Source: Streptomyces sp. NRRL S-244
GTDB taxonomy: Bacteria; Actinomycetota; Actinomycetes; Streptomycetales; Streptomycetaceae
DNA length: 64,000 nucleotides
Assembly (NCBI RefSeq): GCF_000717915.1
Contig: NZ_JOCX01000017.1
Span: forward strand, 1-64,000
Direction of reading: 5' to 3'
Shown here one piece after another: positions 38,717-47,221 of the stretch (its first letter is position 1; every line of letters starts with the position of its first letter). A model generated the notes under the pieces. That model had not been told where the DNA came from and searched no databases. It was given only the letters and a program-made list of their open reading frames with translations. The position numbers and the translations under genes were made by a program.

Positions 38717-39139
38717 TCACGCCCCGGAGCCGCTGCGGGCCGGCTCCGGGTCCTCGGCCGCGGCGGCCGCGCCCGGGACGAGGATCTTGCGCGAGAGCAG
38801 GTAGGTGAACGGGATGGCCACGACCGCGGCGACGAGCGGGGCGATCCGGGTGTCGAGCCCGGCCCAGGTCACCAGGGCGTAGAGCCCGGCGGACTGGATC
38901 ACGTAGTTCGTGATGTTGGTCAGCGGGAAGAGCAGGAACTTCTTCCAGGTCGGCTTGGTCCGGTAGGTGAAGTACGTGTTCATGAAGAACGAACCGACCA
39001 TCGCCAGCAGGAAGGCGAGGGTGTAGGCCAGGAAGTACGGCATCCACGGGTGCAGCAGCAGGTAGATGGCGAAGAAGGTGCCGGTGTTGACGGCGCCGAC
39101 GAGGCCGAAGCGGAGGATCTGGCCGAGCTGGCTGCGCAT
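38717..39139 (-). CDS. GtrA-family membrane protein
   Basis: A 140-residue protein with four membrane helices (FGLVGAVNTGTFFAIYLLL, FLAYTLAFLLAMVGSFF, and two more) of the GtrA family. These are thought to flip polyprenyl-phosphate-linked sugars across the membrane. It follows the GT2 gene by 3 bp and forms a GtrA-GtrB-like pair with it. The last 15 residues are hydrophilic (EDPEPARSGSG). The sugar is unknown. Confidence 0.87.
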   Translation of the reverse strand: MRSQLGQILRFGLVGAVNTGTFFAIYLLLHPWMPYFLAYTLAFLLAMVGSFFMNTYFTYRTKPTWKKFLLFPLTNITNYVIQSAGLYALVTWAGLDTRIAPLVAAVVAIPFTYLLSRKILVPGAAAAAEDPEPARSGSGA

Positions 39140-39142
39140 GGT

Positions 39143-40192
39143 TCAGCGCACCTCGCGCTCGGCGGAGACCGTGAGGCGCGAGGCGGACAGGCCTCCGCGC
39201 TCGCGGGCGTCGGGCTGGACCCCGGCGGCGGGCCGGACCCCGGCGGCGTCGGGCCGGGCCTGCGGGTCCGCGCCGTGCGCCTCCTTGACCAGGAAGTGCG
39301 GGCGGCGCTTGGTCTCGTAGTAGATGCGGCCGATGTACTCGCCGATCAGCCCCAGCATGATCATCTGAACGCCGCCGATGCCGGTGATGATCGCGACGAG
39401 GGTGACGTAACCGGGCGAGTCGATGCCGTTGGTCATCGCGCTGACGGCGACGTACACGGCGTACAGCACGGTCAGCGCCACCAGCGACACGCCCGCCCAG
39501 ATTCCGATCCGCAGCGGCCGGTTGTTGAAGGAGATCAGCCCGTCCATGGCGTAGTTCAGCAGGGAGCCGAACTTCCACTTCGTCTCGCCCGCCTCGCGCT
39601 GGGCGTTGCGGTAGTCGAAGTGGACGGTGTCGAAGCCGATCCAGGAGAAGAGCCCCTTGGAGAAGCGGTTGTACTCCGGCAGGGACAGCAGCGCGTCCAC
39701 GGCCGGCCGGGACAGCAGCCGGAAGTCGCCGACGCCGTCGGTGAGCTCCACGTCGACCCAGCGGTTGACGCCGCGGTAGTAGAGGCGGCTGAGCGCGGAG
39801 CGGACCTTCTTGTCGCCTTCGCGGGTGCGGCGGGCGATGATCTGGTCGTGGCCCTGCCGGTAGTAGTCGAGCATGGTGGCGATGAGCTCCGGCGGGTGCT
39901 GGAGGTCGGCGTCCATGATCACGACCGCGTCGCCGGTGGCCTCGCGCAGGCCGGCGAGCATGCCCGCCTCCTTGCCGAAGTTGCGGCTGAAGGAGACGTA
40001 CCGGGTGCGGTCCCCGTGCTCGGCGGCGATCTTGCGGAGCTTGACGAGAGTTCCGTCACGGCTGCCGTCGTCGACGTAGCAGACCTCGTACTCGACGGGC
40101 AGGGAGTCCAGGACCCTGCGGATCTCCAGGTCGAAGCGGTCGATCACGGCTTCTTCGTTGTAGCAAGGGACTACTACGGACAGCTTCGTCAT
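39143..40192 (-). CDS. Polyprenyl-phosphate glycosyltransferase (GT2, GtrB/DPM1-like)
   Basis: A 349-residue family 2 glycosyltransferase. The N-terminal VVVPCYNEE, the DAD motif at 94-96 in IMDADLQHPPE, and RNFGKEAGMLAG fit the dolichyl-phosphate-mannose-synthase type. Two membrane helices follow at about 235-300, and a hydrophilic tail. It should charge undecaprenyl phosphate with a sugar on the inner face for flipping by the adjacent GtrA protein. ATG at 40192 has AGGAAG upstream. It is divergent from the TagF-like fusion gene. Confidence 0.88.
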   Translation of the reverse strand: MTKLSVVVPCYNEEAVIDRFDLEIRRVLDSLPVEYEVCYVDDGSRDGTLVKLRKIAAEHGDRTRYVSFSRNFGKEAGMLAGLREATGDAVVIMDADLQHPPELIATMLDYYRQGHDQIIARRTREGDKKVRSALSRLYYRGVNRWVDVELTDGVGDFRLLSRPAVDALLSLPEYNRFSKGLFSWIGFDTVHFDYRNAQREAGETKWKFGSLLNYAMDGLISFNNRPLRIGIWAGVSLVALTVLYAVYVAVSAMTNGIDSPGYVTLVAIITGIGGVQMIMLGLIGEYIGRIYYETKRRPHFLVKEAHGADPQARPDAAGVRPAAGVQPDARERGGLSASRLTVSAEREVR

Positions 40193-40350
40193 GAACACTT
40201 CCTGCTGGGTCCGAACGGGTGATTGTCGGCGACCGGACCCGCCACACACCTCTACCTCAGAAGTATGCACGCCGGGGGTCGGTCTGCCGGATCCGCACGC
40301 GGCACACGGTAGCTTTGACGGGTTAAGCGGAATGGAACAAAGGGATCGAG

Positions 40351-43224
40351 GTGCACGTGCCTGACGTCTCCGTGGTCGTCATCGTCTACAACGACGCAGA
40401 GCGTCTGCCGACAGCCGTCCAGTCGGTTTTGGACCAGACCCTGCACGGGGTCGAAGTCGTGATCGTCGACGACTGCAGCAAGGATCGGTCGTACGCGGTC
40501 GCCCAGGAGCTCGAGGCCGCGCACCCGGGGAGAGTGCGCGCCTTCCGGCTGCCGGAGAACAGCGGCGGCTGCGGTGCCCCGCGCAACCACGGCATCCAGC
40601 AGGCGACCGGCACGTACGTCATGTTCCTGGACAGCGACGACGTGCTGGAACGGAACGCCTGCCGGAACATGCTGGCCGCGGCCGAGCGGACCGGGTCCGA
40701 CCTGGTCTCCGGCATGTGCGTGCGCGTGCACCTCGACAACCGGTGGGGCAAAACCACCGAGTGGTACCCCTGGATCTACTCGCGCACCCGCACGCTGGAG
40801 TCGATCACCGAGGACCCGGACCTGCTGGTCTACGACACCCTCTCCACGAACAAGTGCTACCGGCGCGCGTTCCTGCTGGAGCAGGGCCTGGAGTTCCCGG
40901 TCGGCATCCATTACGAGGACCTTCTCTTCTCCGCGCAGGCCTACGTCGCCGCCCGCCGCATCACGCTGATCCCGAACCACGTCTACTACTGGAACGTGGT
41001 CGAGAAGGCCGCGGCGAAGTCGATCAGCAACCGGCGCCACGAGATCGCGAACTTCGTCCACCGGATGGAGATCCACCGCCGCGTCGACGAGCTGCTGGCC
41101 GCCAAGGGGCACACGGCCATCAAGTCCGCGAAGGACGCCAAGTTCCTCAAGCACGACCTGGTGCTGCACCTGCGCGACCTGCCCCTGCTGGGCGACACGT
41201 ACCGCCAGGAGTTCGCCCGCCTCGCCAACGGCTACCTGGCCGGCATCGACCCGGCCGCGTACGAGAACGTCACGTACCTCCAGGCGATCTGCGCCTACCT
41301 GCTGGGCAAGGAGGACTGGGACAACCTGCTCCCGGCCGCCGACGCCATGACCAACAAGGGCCGGCTGTCCTCGCCGCTCGCCGAGCGCGACGGCCGCGTC
41401 TACTGGTGTGACACGGACATCGACGAGGACGAAGAGGCCCGCCGGATACTGGACGTCACCGAGCAGGGCTTCCACACCGCCCCGCTCTCCTCCCTCGCGC
41501 TGGGCAACCGTCTGACCTCGTACGAGGACGACGGGCGCGGCACCGTCACGCTCTCGGGCTCCGTGGTGAACCCGCTGGGCCGGATCAGCCCGGACAAGGA
41601 GCTGGCGGCCACGCTGGAGTTCCGGGCCCGCCGGCAGATCGGCGTACGGTCCTTCAGCTTCCCGGTGGCAACCGTGCGGCACGCCGGTGACACGATCGAG
41701 TGGACCGCCACGGCCGACATCGGCAGCACCGTGCGCCCCCTCGGCATCATCGACGCCGTCTGGGACGTCCGCCTGAAGCTGACCGCCGGCGGCGACCGCC
41801 TCACCACCCGCGTCTCCGTCGGCGGGGTCGACCTGGATTCGGCGGCCCGCCTGCGCGTGCGCCCGCGGCTGACCCGGCTGGTCTCCGACCGCTTCGCGCC
41901 GGAGGTCACCAAGAAGGGGAACCTCTCCTACGTCCTGACCGCCGAGGGCGCCGCCGCCGTCCGCACGCAGACGCTGATCAGCAGTGCGATGCACGGCAGG
42001 GCCGCCGGCGTGGTCAAGCGGGGTCTGCGCAAGGCCCTGCGGGCCCGCCGCAACATCGGCTCGGGCGAGCAGAAGGTGAAGGTCTACCACGAGGTCTTCT
42101 CGAAGCTGCCGATCAAGAAGGGCACGGTCGTCTTCGAGAGCCACATGGGCAAGCAGTACAGCGACAGCCCGAAGGCGATCTACGAGGAGATGGTCCGCCA
42201 GGGCATCCCGTTCGAGGCGATCTGGTCGTACGCGGGCGGCAAGCCCACCGGCTTCCCCAAGGACGCCACGCTGGTACGCCGCTGGAGCTGGCCCTACCTG
42301 CGCGCGCTGGCGCAGGCCGAGTTCTGGGTCGACAACCAGGGCTTCCCCCTGGCCCTGGCCAAGCGCGAGGGAACCACGTACATCCAGACCTGGCACGGCT
42401 CCGCGCTCAAGCGCATGGGCTTCCACGAGCCCCGCACCAAGGCGCAGGGCAAGGCGGGCCAGGACCGCTTCCAGGCGGCCGTGGACCGCTTCGACCACTT
42501 CCTGATCCGCTCCGAGCACGACGCCCGCACCCTCGCCAAGGGCTTCCGGCTGCGCGACGAGGTGCTGCTGCGCACGGGCTACCCGCGCAACGACGCCCTG
42601 GTCGAGGCGCACCGCGCCGAGGCGCAGAGCGGGGAGCGGGTGCGCGGGCCGCTCGCGGCCGAGCTGGGCATCGACCCGGAGAAGAAGGTGCTGCTGTACG
42701 CGCCGACCTTCCGGGCGAACGCGGACGGCGCGGTGGAGGGCTTCGAGTTCCCCTTCGACGTGGAGGAGTTCGCCGAGCGCCTCGGCGACCGCTTCACGCT
42801 GCTGGTGCGCACCCACTACCTCAACAGCGTCTCGCTGCCGCCGTCGGTCGCGGGCCGGGTCATCGACGTGTCCCGGCACCACGACATCACCCCGCTGCTG
42901 GCGCTCGCCGACGGGCTGATCACCGACTACTCGTCCGTGATGTTCGACTACTCGGTCCTGGACCGGCCGATGCTCTTCTTCGCGTACGACTACGAGGAGT
43001 ACGCGACCGACATCCGCGGCACGTACTTCGACCTCAAGGAGAAGGCGCCCGGTCCGGTGGTGGCCACGGCCGACGAGCTCCTCCAGGCGCTCGCCGCCTT
43101 CGACGAGGCGGACGCCAAGTACGCGGAGGCGCGGCAGCGTTTCCTCACCGAATTCGGCGAGTACGACCGCGGGGACGCGGCCCGCCAGATCGTAGAGAAG
43201 TTCTTCACCGGGAGCGGCAAGTGA
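40351..43224 (+). CDS. Bifunctional GT2 glycosyltransferase / CDP-glycerol glycerophosphotransferase (TagF-like)
   Basis: A 957-residue cytosolic or membrane-associated enzyme. A GT2 domain spans residues 5-230 with the acidic FLDSDD at 92-97. A linker with beta-sandwich character follows at about 380-530. The Glyphos_transf domain is at about 590-950, with TWHGSALKRMG, YAPTFR, LITDYSSVMFDY and RPMLFFAYD. The last domain polymerises or adds glycerol phosphate (or a related alditol/sugar phosphate) in teichoic acid synthesis. GTG at 40351 follows AAGGGATCGAG. The stop overlaps the start of the GT4 gene, so the two are coupled. It defines the block as making a wall teichoic acid or related anionic glycopolymer. 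Confidence 0.88.
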   Translation: MHVPDVSVVVIVYNDAERLPTAVQSVLDQTLHGVEVVIVDDCSKDRSYAVAQELEAAHPGRVRAFRLPENSGGCGAPRNHGIQQATGTYVMFLDSDDVLERNACRNMLAAAERTGSDLVSGMCVRVHLDNRWGKTTEWYPWIYSRTRTLESITEDPDLLVYDTLSTNKCYRRAFLLEQGLEFPVGIHYEDLLFSAQAYVAARRITLIPNHVYYWNVVEKAAAKSISNRRHEIANFVHRMEIHRRVDELLAAKGHTAIKSAKDAKFLKHDLVLHLRDLPLLGDTYRQEFARLANGYLAGIDPAAYENVTYLQAICAYLLGKEDWDNLLPAADAMTNKGRLSSPLAERDGRVYWCDTDIDEDEEARRILDVTEQGFHTAPLSSLALGNRLTSYEDDGRGTVTLSGSVVNPLGRISPDKELAATLEFRARRQIGVRSFSFPVATVRHAGDTIEWTATADIGSTVRPLGIIDAVWDVRLKLTAGGDRLTTRVSVGGVDLDSAARLRVRPRLTRLVSDRFAPEVTKKGNLSYVLTAEGAAAVRTQTLISSAMHGRAAGVVKRGLRKALRARRNIGSGEQKVKVYHEVFSKLPIKKGTVVFESHMGKQYSDSPKAIYEEMVRQGIPFEAIWSYAGGKPTGFPKDATLVRRWSWPYLRALAQAEFWVDNQGFPLALAKREGTTYIQTWHGSALKRMGFHEPRTKAQGKAGQDRFQAAVDRFDHFLIRSEHDARTLAKGFRLRDEVLLRTGYPRNDALVEAHRAEAQSGERVRGPLAAELGIDPEKKVLLYAPTFRANADGAVEGFEFPFDVEEFAERLGDRFTLLVRTHYLNSVSLPPSVAGRVIDVSRHHDITPLLALADGLITDYSSVMFDYSVLDRPMLFFAYDYEEYATDIRGTYFDLKEKAPGPVVATADELLQALAAFDEADAKYAEARQRFLTEFGEYDRGDAARQIVEKFFTGSGK

Positions 43225-44369
43225 GCCGGGACATCTTCATCGTCTCCAACAGCGTCGACGAGCTCGGCGGCGTGACGACCTGGTCGCACCAGATGGCCAG
43301 GCTGTTCACGGACCGCGGGCACCGGGTGCACATCGTCGGCATCGCCCCGGTCGCCGAGGAGATCCGGCAGAAGCTGCCGCAGGACCTGCCGTACGAGATG
43401 ACCACCCTCTACGACGCCCACCCGCCGAAAGCGCGCCGCCTGCGCGGGATCAAGGGCAGGCTGAACGCCCCCGAGCGGCGCCGCCAGGCGGCGCGGCGGG
43501 CGAAGATGCGGGCCAAGGCGGAGAAGCTGAACGAGCTCTTCCGCGCGGCCGGCCCCGGGGCCGTCGTGATCGTCACGCAGGTCTGGGCGATGGAGTGGGT
43601 GGCGCTCGCCGACACCAAGGGGCTCGGCCTCATCGGCATGAGCCACGAGTCGTTCGAGGCCAGCCAGAAGTCCACCCGCGGCGAGCGGGTACGCCGCCAC
43701 TACGCGGAGGTCGACCGGCTGCTCGTGCTGACCCCGGAGGACGCGGACCTGTGGATCCGGGCCGGCATGGAGAACGTGGGCAGCATGCCGAACCCGCTGC
43801 CGTTCATGCCGGACTCCCCCGCGCCGCGTTCGGAGAAGGTCGTCGCCAGCGTCGGCCGCCTCGCCTTCGAGAAGGGCGTGGACCTGCTGCTCGACGCGTG
43901 GGCCGACGCCGCCCCGCTCCACCCCGACTGGGTCCTGCGGATCTACGGGGCGGGCGTCGAGGAGCCGGCGCTGCGGGCGCACGCCGCCACGCTCGGGCTG
44001 ACCGACTCCGTGGAGTGGATGGGCAGCACCGACGACGTGCTGGGCGCGCTGCGCGGGGCCTCGGTGTTCGCGCAGGCCTCGCGGGCCGAGGGCTTCCCGA
44101 TCACGCTGCTGGAGGCGATGGCCGCGGGCGTGCCGGCGGCCGCGTTCGACTGCGCGCCGGGCGTACGGGAGATCGTGGCGCACGGCGAGGACGGGCTGCT
44201 GGCCCGGCTGGGCAACACGATGGAGCTGGCCGGGCACCTCGACGTGCTGATGTCGGACCGCGAACTGCGCGACCGGCTCGGCGACAGCGCCTTCCGCAGC
44301 GTGCAGCGCTACTCCAGCGCCGAGATCACCGACCGCTGGGAAGAGCTGTTCGCGTTCTTGGAGCGCTGA
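43221..44369 (+). CDS. Glycosyltransferase family 4 protein
   Basis: A 382-residue GT4 enzyme with a GT-B fold. The N-terminal VSNSVDELGGVTTWSHQMARLF contains the GGV acceptor loop, VASVGRLAFEKGVDLLLDAW the donor-site start, and EGFPITLLEAMAAGVP the EX7E catalytic signature. The GTG at 43221 overlaps the upstream stop. It probably extends the same polymer as the TagF-like protein. Donor and linkage are unknown. Confidence 0.9.
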   Translation: MSRDIFIVSNSVDELGGVTTWSHQMARLFTDRGHRVHIVGIAPVAEEIRQKLPQDLPYEMTTLYDAHPPKARRLRGIKGRLNAPERRRQAARRAKMRAKAEKLNELFRAAGPGAVVIVTQVWAMEWVALADTKGLGLIGMSHESFEASQKSTRGERVRRHYAEVDRLLVLTPEDADLWIRAGMENVGSMPNPLPFMPDSPAPRSEKVVASVGRLAFEKGVDLLLDAWADAAPLHPDWVLRIYGAGVEEPALRAHAATLGLTDSVEWMGSTDDVLGALRGASVFAQASRAEGFPITLLEAMAAGVPAAAFDCAPGVREIVAHGEDGLLARLGNTMELAGHLDVLMSDRELRDRLGDSAFRSVQRYSSAEITDRWEELFAFLER

Positions 44370-44380
44370 GCCGCCGAACC

Positions 44381-44425
44381 ACGAAGCCGCCCGCCCCGGA
44401 ACGCGTCCGGGGCGGGCGGCTTCGT
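44381..44425. terminator. Bidirectional terminator between the GT4 gene and galE
   Basis: A perfect 19-bp inverted repeat (arms 44381-44399 and 44407-44425, 7-nt loop) lies between the convergent GT4 and galE genes and can end transcripts from both. Confidence 0.82.
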
Positions 44426-44444
44426 ACGTGGTCCGTACGGCGTG

Positions 44445-45446
44445 TCAGCGCGCGACGTGGTGCACGGCGCCCGCGCGGTTGGCCTCCCAGCCCGTCCAGG
44501 CCGAGGTGATCATCTCGCGGACGTCGTGCTTGGCCTTCCAGCCCAGCTCCGCCGCGATCTTGTCGGCCGAGGCCACGACCTTCGCCGGGTCGCCGGGGCG
44601 CCGCGGGACGACGACGGGCTCGTAGGTGTGCCCGGTGCCCTCGTTCAGCAGCTGCGCCATCTCCCGTACGGAGACGCCCTCGCCGCGGCCGATGTTGACG
44701 GTGAGGTCCTTGTACTCCCCGGTCGCGCCCCACTCGACGAGCTTGCGGGCCGCCACCACGTGGGCCTCGGCGAGGTCCTCGACGTGGATGTAGTCGCGGA
44801 TGCAGGTGCCGTCGGGGGTCGGGTAGTCGTCGCCGAAGATCCGGGCGCCCTCACCCTTGTCGAACCGCTCGAAGACCATCGGGACCAGGTTGAAGACCCC
44901 GGTGTCCGCGAGCTCGGGGGCGGCCGCGCCCGCCACGTTGAAGTAGCGCAGGCAGGCGGTGGAGATGCCGTGCGCCTTGCCGGCGGCGCGGACCAGCCAC
45001 TCGCCGGCCAGCTTCGTCTCGCCGTACGGGCTGAGCGGCGCGCACGGGGTCTCCTCGGTGACGAGCTCCACGTCGGGCATGCCGTACACGGAGGCGGAGG
45101 AGGAGAAGAGGAAGTTGCGGACGCCGGCGGCGGCCACCGCGCCCAGCAGGACCTGAAGGCCCTCCACGTTCTCGTGGTAGTAGTACAGCGGCTTCTCGAC
45201 GGACTCGCCGACCTGCTTCTTGCCCGCGAGGTGCACCACGCCGGTGATCCGGTGCGCGCGGATGGTCTCGTCCAGGAGCAGCCGGTCCAGGACCGAGCCG
45301 ATCACCAGCGGGACGCCCTGCGGGACGCGGTCCTCGTTGCCCGTGGACAGGTCGTCGAAGACGACGACCTCCTCCCCCGCGGCGAGCATCGCGCGGACGA
45401 CGTGCGAGCCGATGTAGCCGGCGCCACCAGTGATCAGAAAAGTCAT
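44445..45446 (-). CDS. galE: UDP-glucose 4-epimerase
   Basis: A 333-residue extended short-chain dehydrogenase that interconverts UDP-glucose and UDP-galactose (or the GlcNAc/GalNAc pair). The NAD motif GGAGYIG is at residues 7-13, the Ser region SSSASVYG near 115-122, and the catalytic YxxxK is Y141/K145. In this context it likely supplies UDP-galactose to the neighbouring transferases, consistent with Gal-containing wall polymers known from streptomycetes. It follows the GT2 gene upstream by 79 bp on the same strand. Confidence 0.94.
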   Translation of the reverse strand: MTFLITGGAGYIGSHVVRAMLAAGEEVVVFDDLSTGNEDRVPQGVPLVIGSVLDRLLLDETIRAHRITGVVHLAGKKQVGESVEKPLYYYHENVEGLQVLLGAVAAAGVRNFLFSSSASVYGMPDVELVTEETPCAPLSPYGETKLAGEWLVRAAGKAHGISTACLRYFNVAGAAAPELADTGVFNLVPMVFERFDKGEGARIFGDDYPTPDGTCIRDYIHVEDLAEAHVVAARKLVEWGATGEYKDLTVNIGRGEGVSVREMAQLLNEGTGHTYEPVVVPRRPGDPAKVVASADKIAAELGWKAKHDVREMITSAWTGWEANRAGAVHHVAR

Positions 45447-45525
45447 GCGTATCTCCCTGGAGTCCCCGGAGCGGGTCCGGGGTCCTGTCCGAAATCTCAG
45501 GCGGCCTGACGGTCGCCGGCTGTCT

Positions 45526-47145
45526 TCACTCCGATCCGCGGCCTGCCCGGGCCCGGTGGAGACGGTTGCGTACGAGGCTCAGCGCGCCCGCGGCGCCCGG
45601 CGCGAGCCGCAGGGCCAGTGATCCTCCGCCCGTACGGAACGGCTGCGCCAGCAGAACACCGTACCTGCTGCTCGGCAGGGCGCGGCGGTGCAGGAGGCCG
45701 TCGAGGGGGCGCGGGGAGGTGACCAGGGAGCTCCCGTCGGCGAACTCCACGCCCACCTGGACGCCCCACGACTGCATGCCGCGGCGGCCCTGGCGGCGCC
45801 CCGCGGCGGCCACGCCGGTGAGCCGGAACGGCAGTTCGGCGGTCCAGCCGTCGCCGTCGGCGGCGGGGCGCAGCTCCACCGGCCGGTCCTGGACCGGCTG
45901 CCCGCCCGAGCGGGGCAGGAAGCTCAGCCGGGCGGTGCGCGGCCCGGCTTCGGCGAGGCGCCCGTACAGGTCGCGCACCCGGATCCGGAGCCGGCCCGCG
46001 CCCACCGGTTCGGCGTCGATGCTGACGGGCAGTTCGGCCACCGGCAGCCCGGCCAGCCCGTCCAGGACGACCGGGAGCTCCTCGCTCCACACTGGCTGCC
46101 CCTGCGGGCCGGTCGCGTACGGGGGCAGCAGCCGGGGCGGCTCGGCGGCGAAGCGGGTGAGCCGCTCGACGTCGGCAGGCGGGTTCGCGGTGGCCCGCAG
46201 CAGCCGGACGATCCAGCGGGCGTGCGCCCCGGCGGCCAGGACGGCGGCCTCGTCGAACCCGGCGAGGTAATCGCGGGTCAGCGTCCACCACGCGGCCTGG
46301 TACCCGGGGTCCTTGCCGAGCTCGCGCAGGTACATGCGCAGGTCGTACTCCAGGAACTTCACCTGGCAGGCGAGGCCCAGCTCCGGGGAGGACTCGGTGA
46401 TGATCCGGCGGGCCGCGCGGTGGGCCTCGATCCGGGAGCGCCAGTTGCCGACGTCCTTGCGGTCCAGGGAGATCGACACCTGGGCGGCGTCACGGCGCAC
46501 GTGCCAGACGTAGACGAGGTCGCCGATGACGGCGATGCGCGGGGCGGCGGCCAGCACGCGCGCGGTGAAGACGAAGTCCTCGTAGGTGAACCGGCCGTCC
46601 GGAAAGCGGATCGCATGCTTGTCCAGGAAGGCCCGCTCGTACAGCTTGTTGACGCAGAGGGTGTCCCGGACCAGCTCGGGCCGGTCGGCGGGGCGCTCGA
46701 TCACGTCGCCCGCGGTGTACAGCCCGGGCATCCAGGGCACGTCGTGGTGGAGCGGCAGCTCACGGCGTACGCACGCGCCGACGGTCACCGGAGCGCGGTG
46801 CTCCTCGGCGGCGCGCACGAGGGCGTCGGCCGCCCCCGGCGGCAGCACGTCGTCGCTGTCGAGGAAGAGCACGTACGGGGAGCTCGCGGCCGCGATCCCG
46901 TCGTTGCGCGGGGTGCCGCACCCGCCGCTGTTCTCCGTGCGGTGCACGACCTTCAGACGGGGGTGGACGGCGGCCAGCTCGTCCAGCACCCGCGCGGTGC
47001 CGTCGGCCGAGGCGTCGTTCACGGCGATCACCTCGGCGACGACCGGGCCCTGGGCGAGGGCCGAGGAAACGGCCTCGCCCACGAGCACGGCGTCGTTGTA
47101 CGCGATCACCACGACGGAAACGCTGGGAGTGTTGGTGCTGCTCAC
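45526..47145 (-). CDS. Glycosyltransferase family 2 protein
   Basis: A 539-residue protein whose first 230 residues are a GT2 domain (VVVIAYNDA, ENSGGCGTPRNDGI, FLDSDDVLPPG at 94-104). A beta-rich linker follows, as in the 957-residue fusion, but there is no glycerophosphotransferase domain. The near-identical ENSGGCG-PRN-GI region shows that the two are paralogues. It probably adds a sugar to the same or a related polymer. GTG at 47145 follows TAGGAT by 6 nt (leaderless). The C-terminus is Arg-rich. Confidence 0.85.
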   Translation of the reverse strand: MSSTNTPSVSVVVIAYNDAVLVGEAVSSALAQGPVVAEVIAVNDASADGTARVLDELAAVHPRLKVVHRTENSGGCGTPRNDGIAAASSPYVLFLDSDDVLPPGAADALVRAAEEHRAPVTVGACVRRELPLHHDVPWMPGLYTAGDVIERPADRPELVRDTLCVNKLYERAFLDKHAIRFPDGRFTYEDFVFTARVLAAAPRIAVIGDLVYVWHVRRDAAQVSISLDRKDVGNWRSRIEAHRAARRIITESSPELGLACQVKFLEYDLRMYLRELGKDPGYQAAWWTLTRDYLAGFDEAAVLAAGAHARWIVRLLRATANPPADVERLTRFAAEPPRLLPPYATGPQGQPVWSEELPVVLDGLAGLPVAELPVSIDAEPVGAGRLRIRVRDLYGRLAEAGPRTARLSFLPRSGGQPVQDRPVELRPAADGDGWTAELPFRLTGVAAAGRRQGRRGMQSWGVQVGVEFADGSSLVTSPRPLDGLLHRRALPSSRYGVLLAQPFRTGGGSLALRLAPGAAGALSLVRNRLHRARAGRGSE

Positions 47146-47151
47146 CCGTGG

Positions 47152-47157
47152 ATCCTA
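47152..47157 (-). promoter_or_regulatory. -10 box of a leaderless mRNA for the 539-residue GT2
   Basis: TAGGAT on the minus strand ends 6 nt before the GTG at 47145. AGGA within it could also serve as a Shine-Dalgarno, so leaderless initiation is only one reading. Confidence 0.4.
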
Positions 47158-47221
47158 GGCGACCGGGGTAAACATCACTTCAACTCCGCCGTCCGGGGCA
47201 CGGGTGCGGCAAAGCAGCAGA

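Noticed and set aside
40252..42882. An 876-codon minus-strand open frame opposite the TagF-like fusion
   Set aside because: The plus strand holds clear GT2 and glycerophosphotransferase motifs; the minus frame has none.
38717..47145. A mobile element carrying the glycopolymer block
   Set aside because: There is no integrase, transposase, tRNA junction, flanking repeat or change in base composition.
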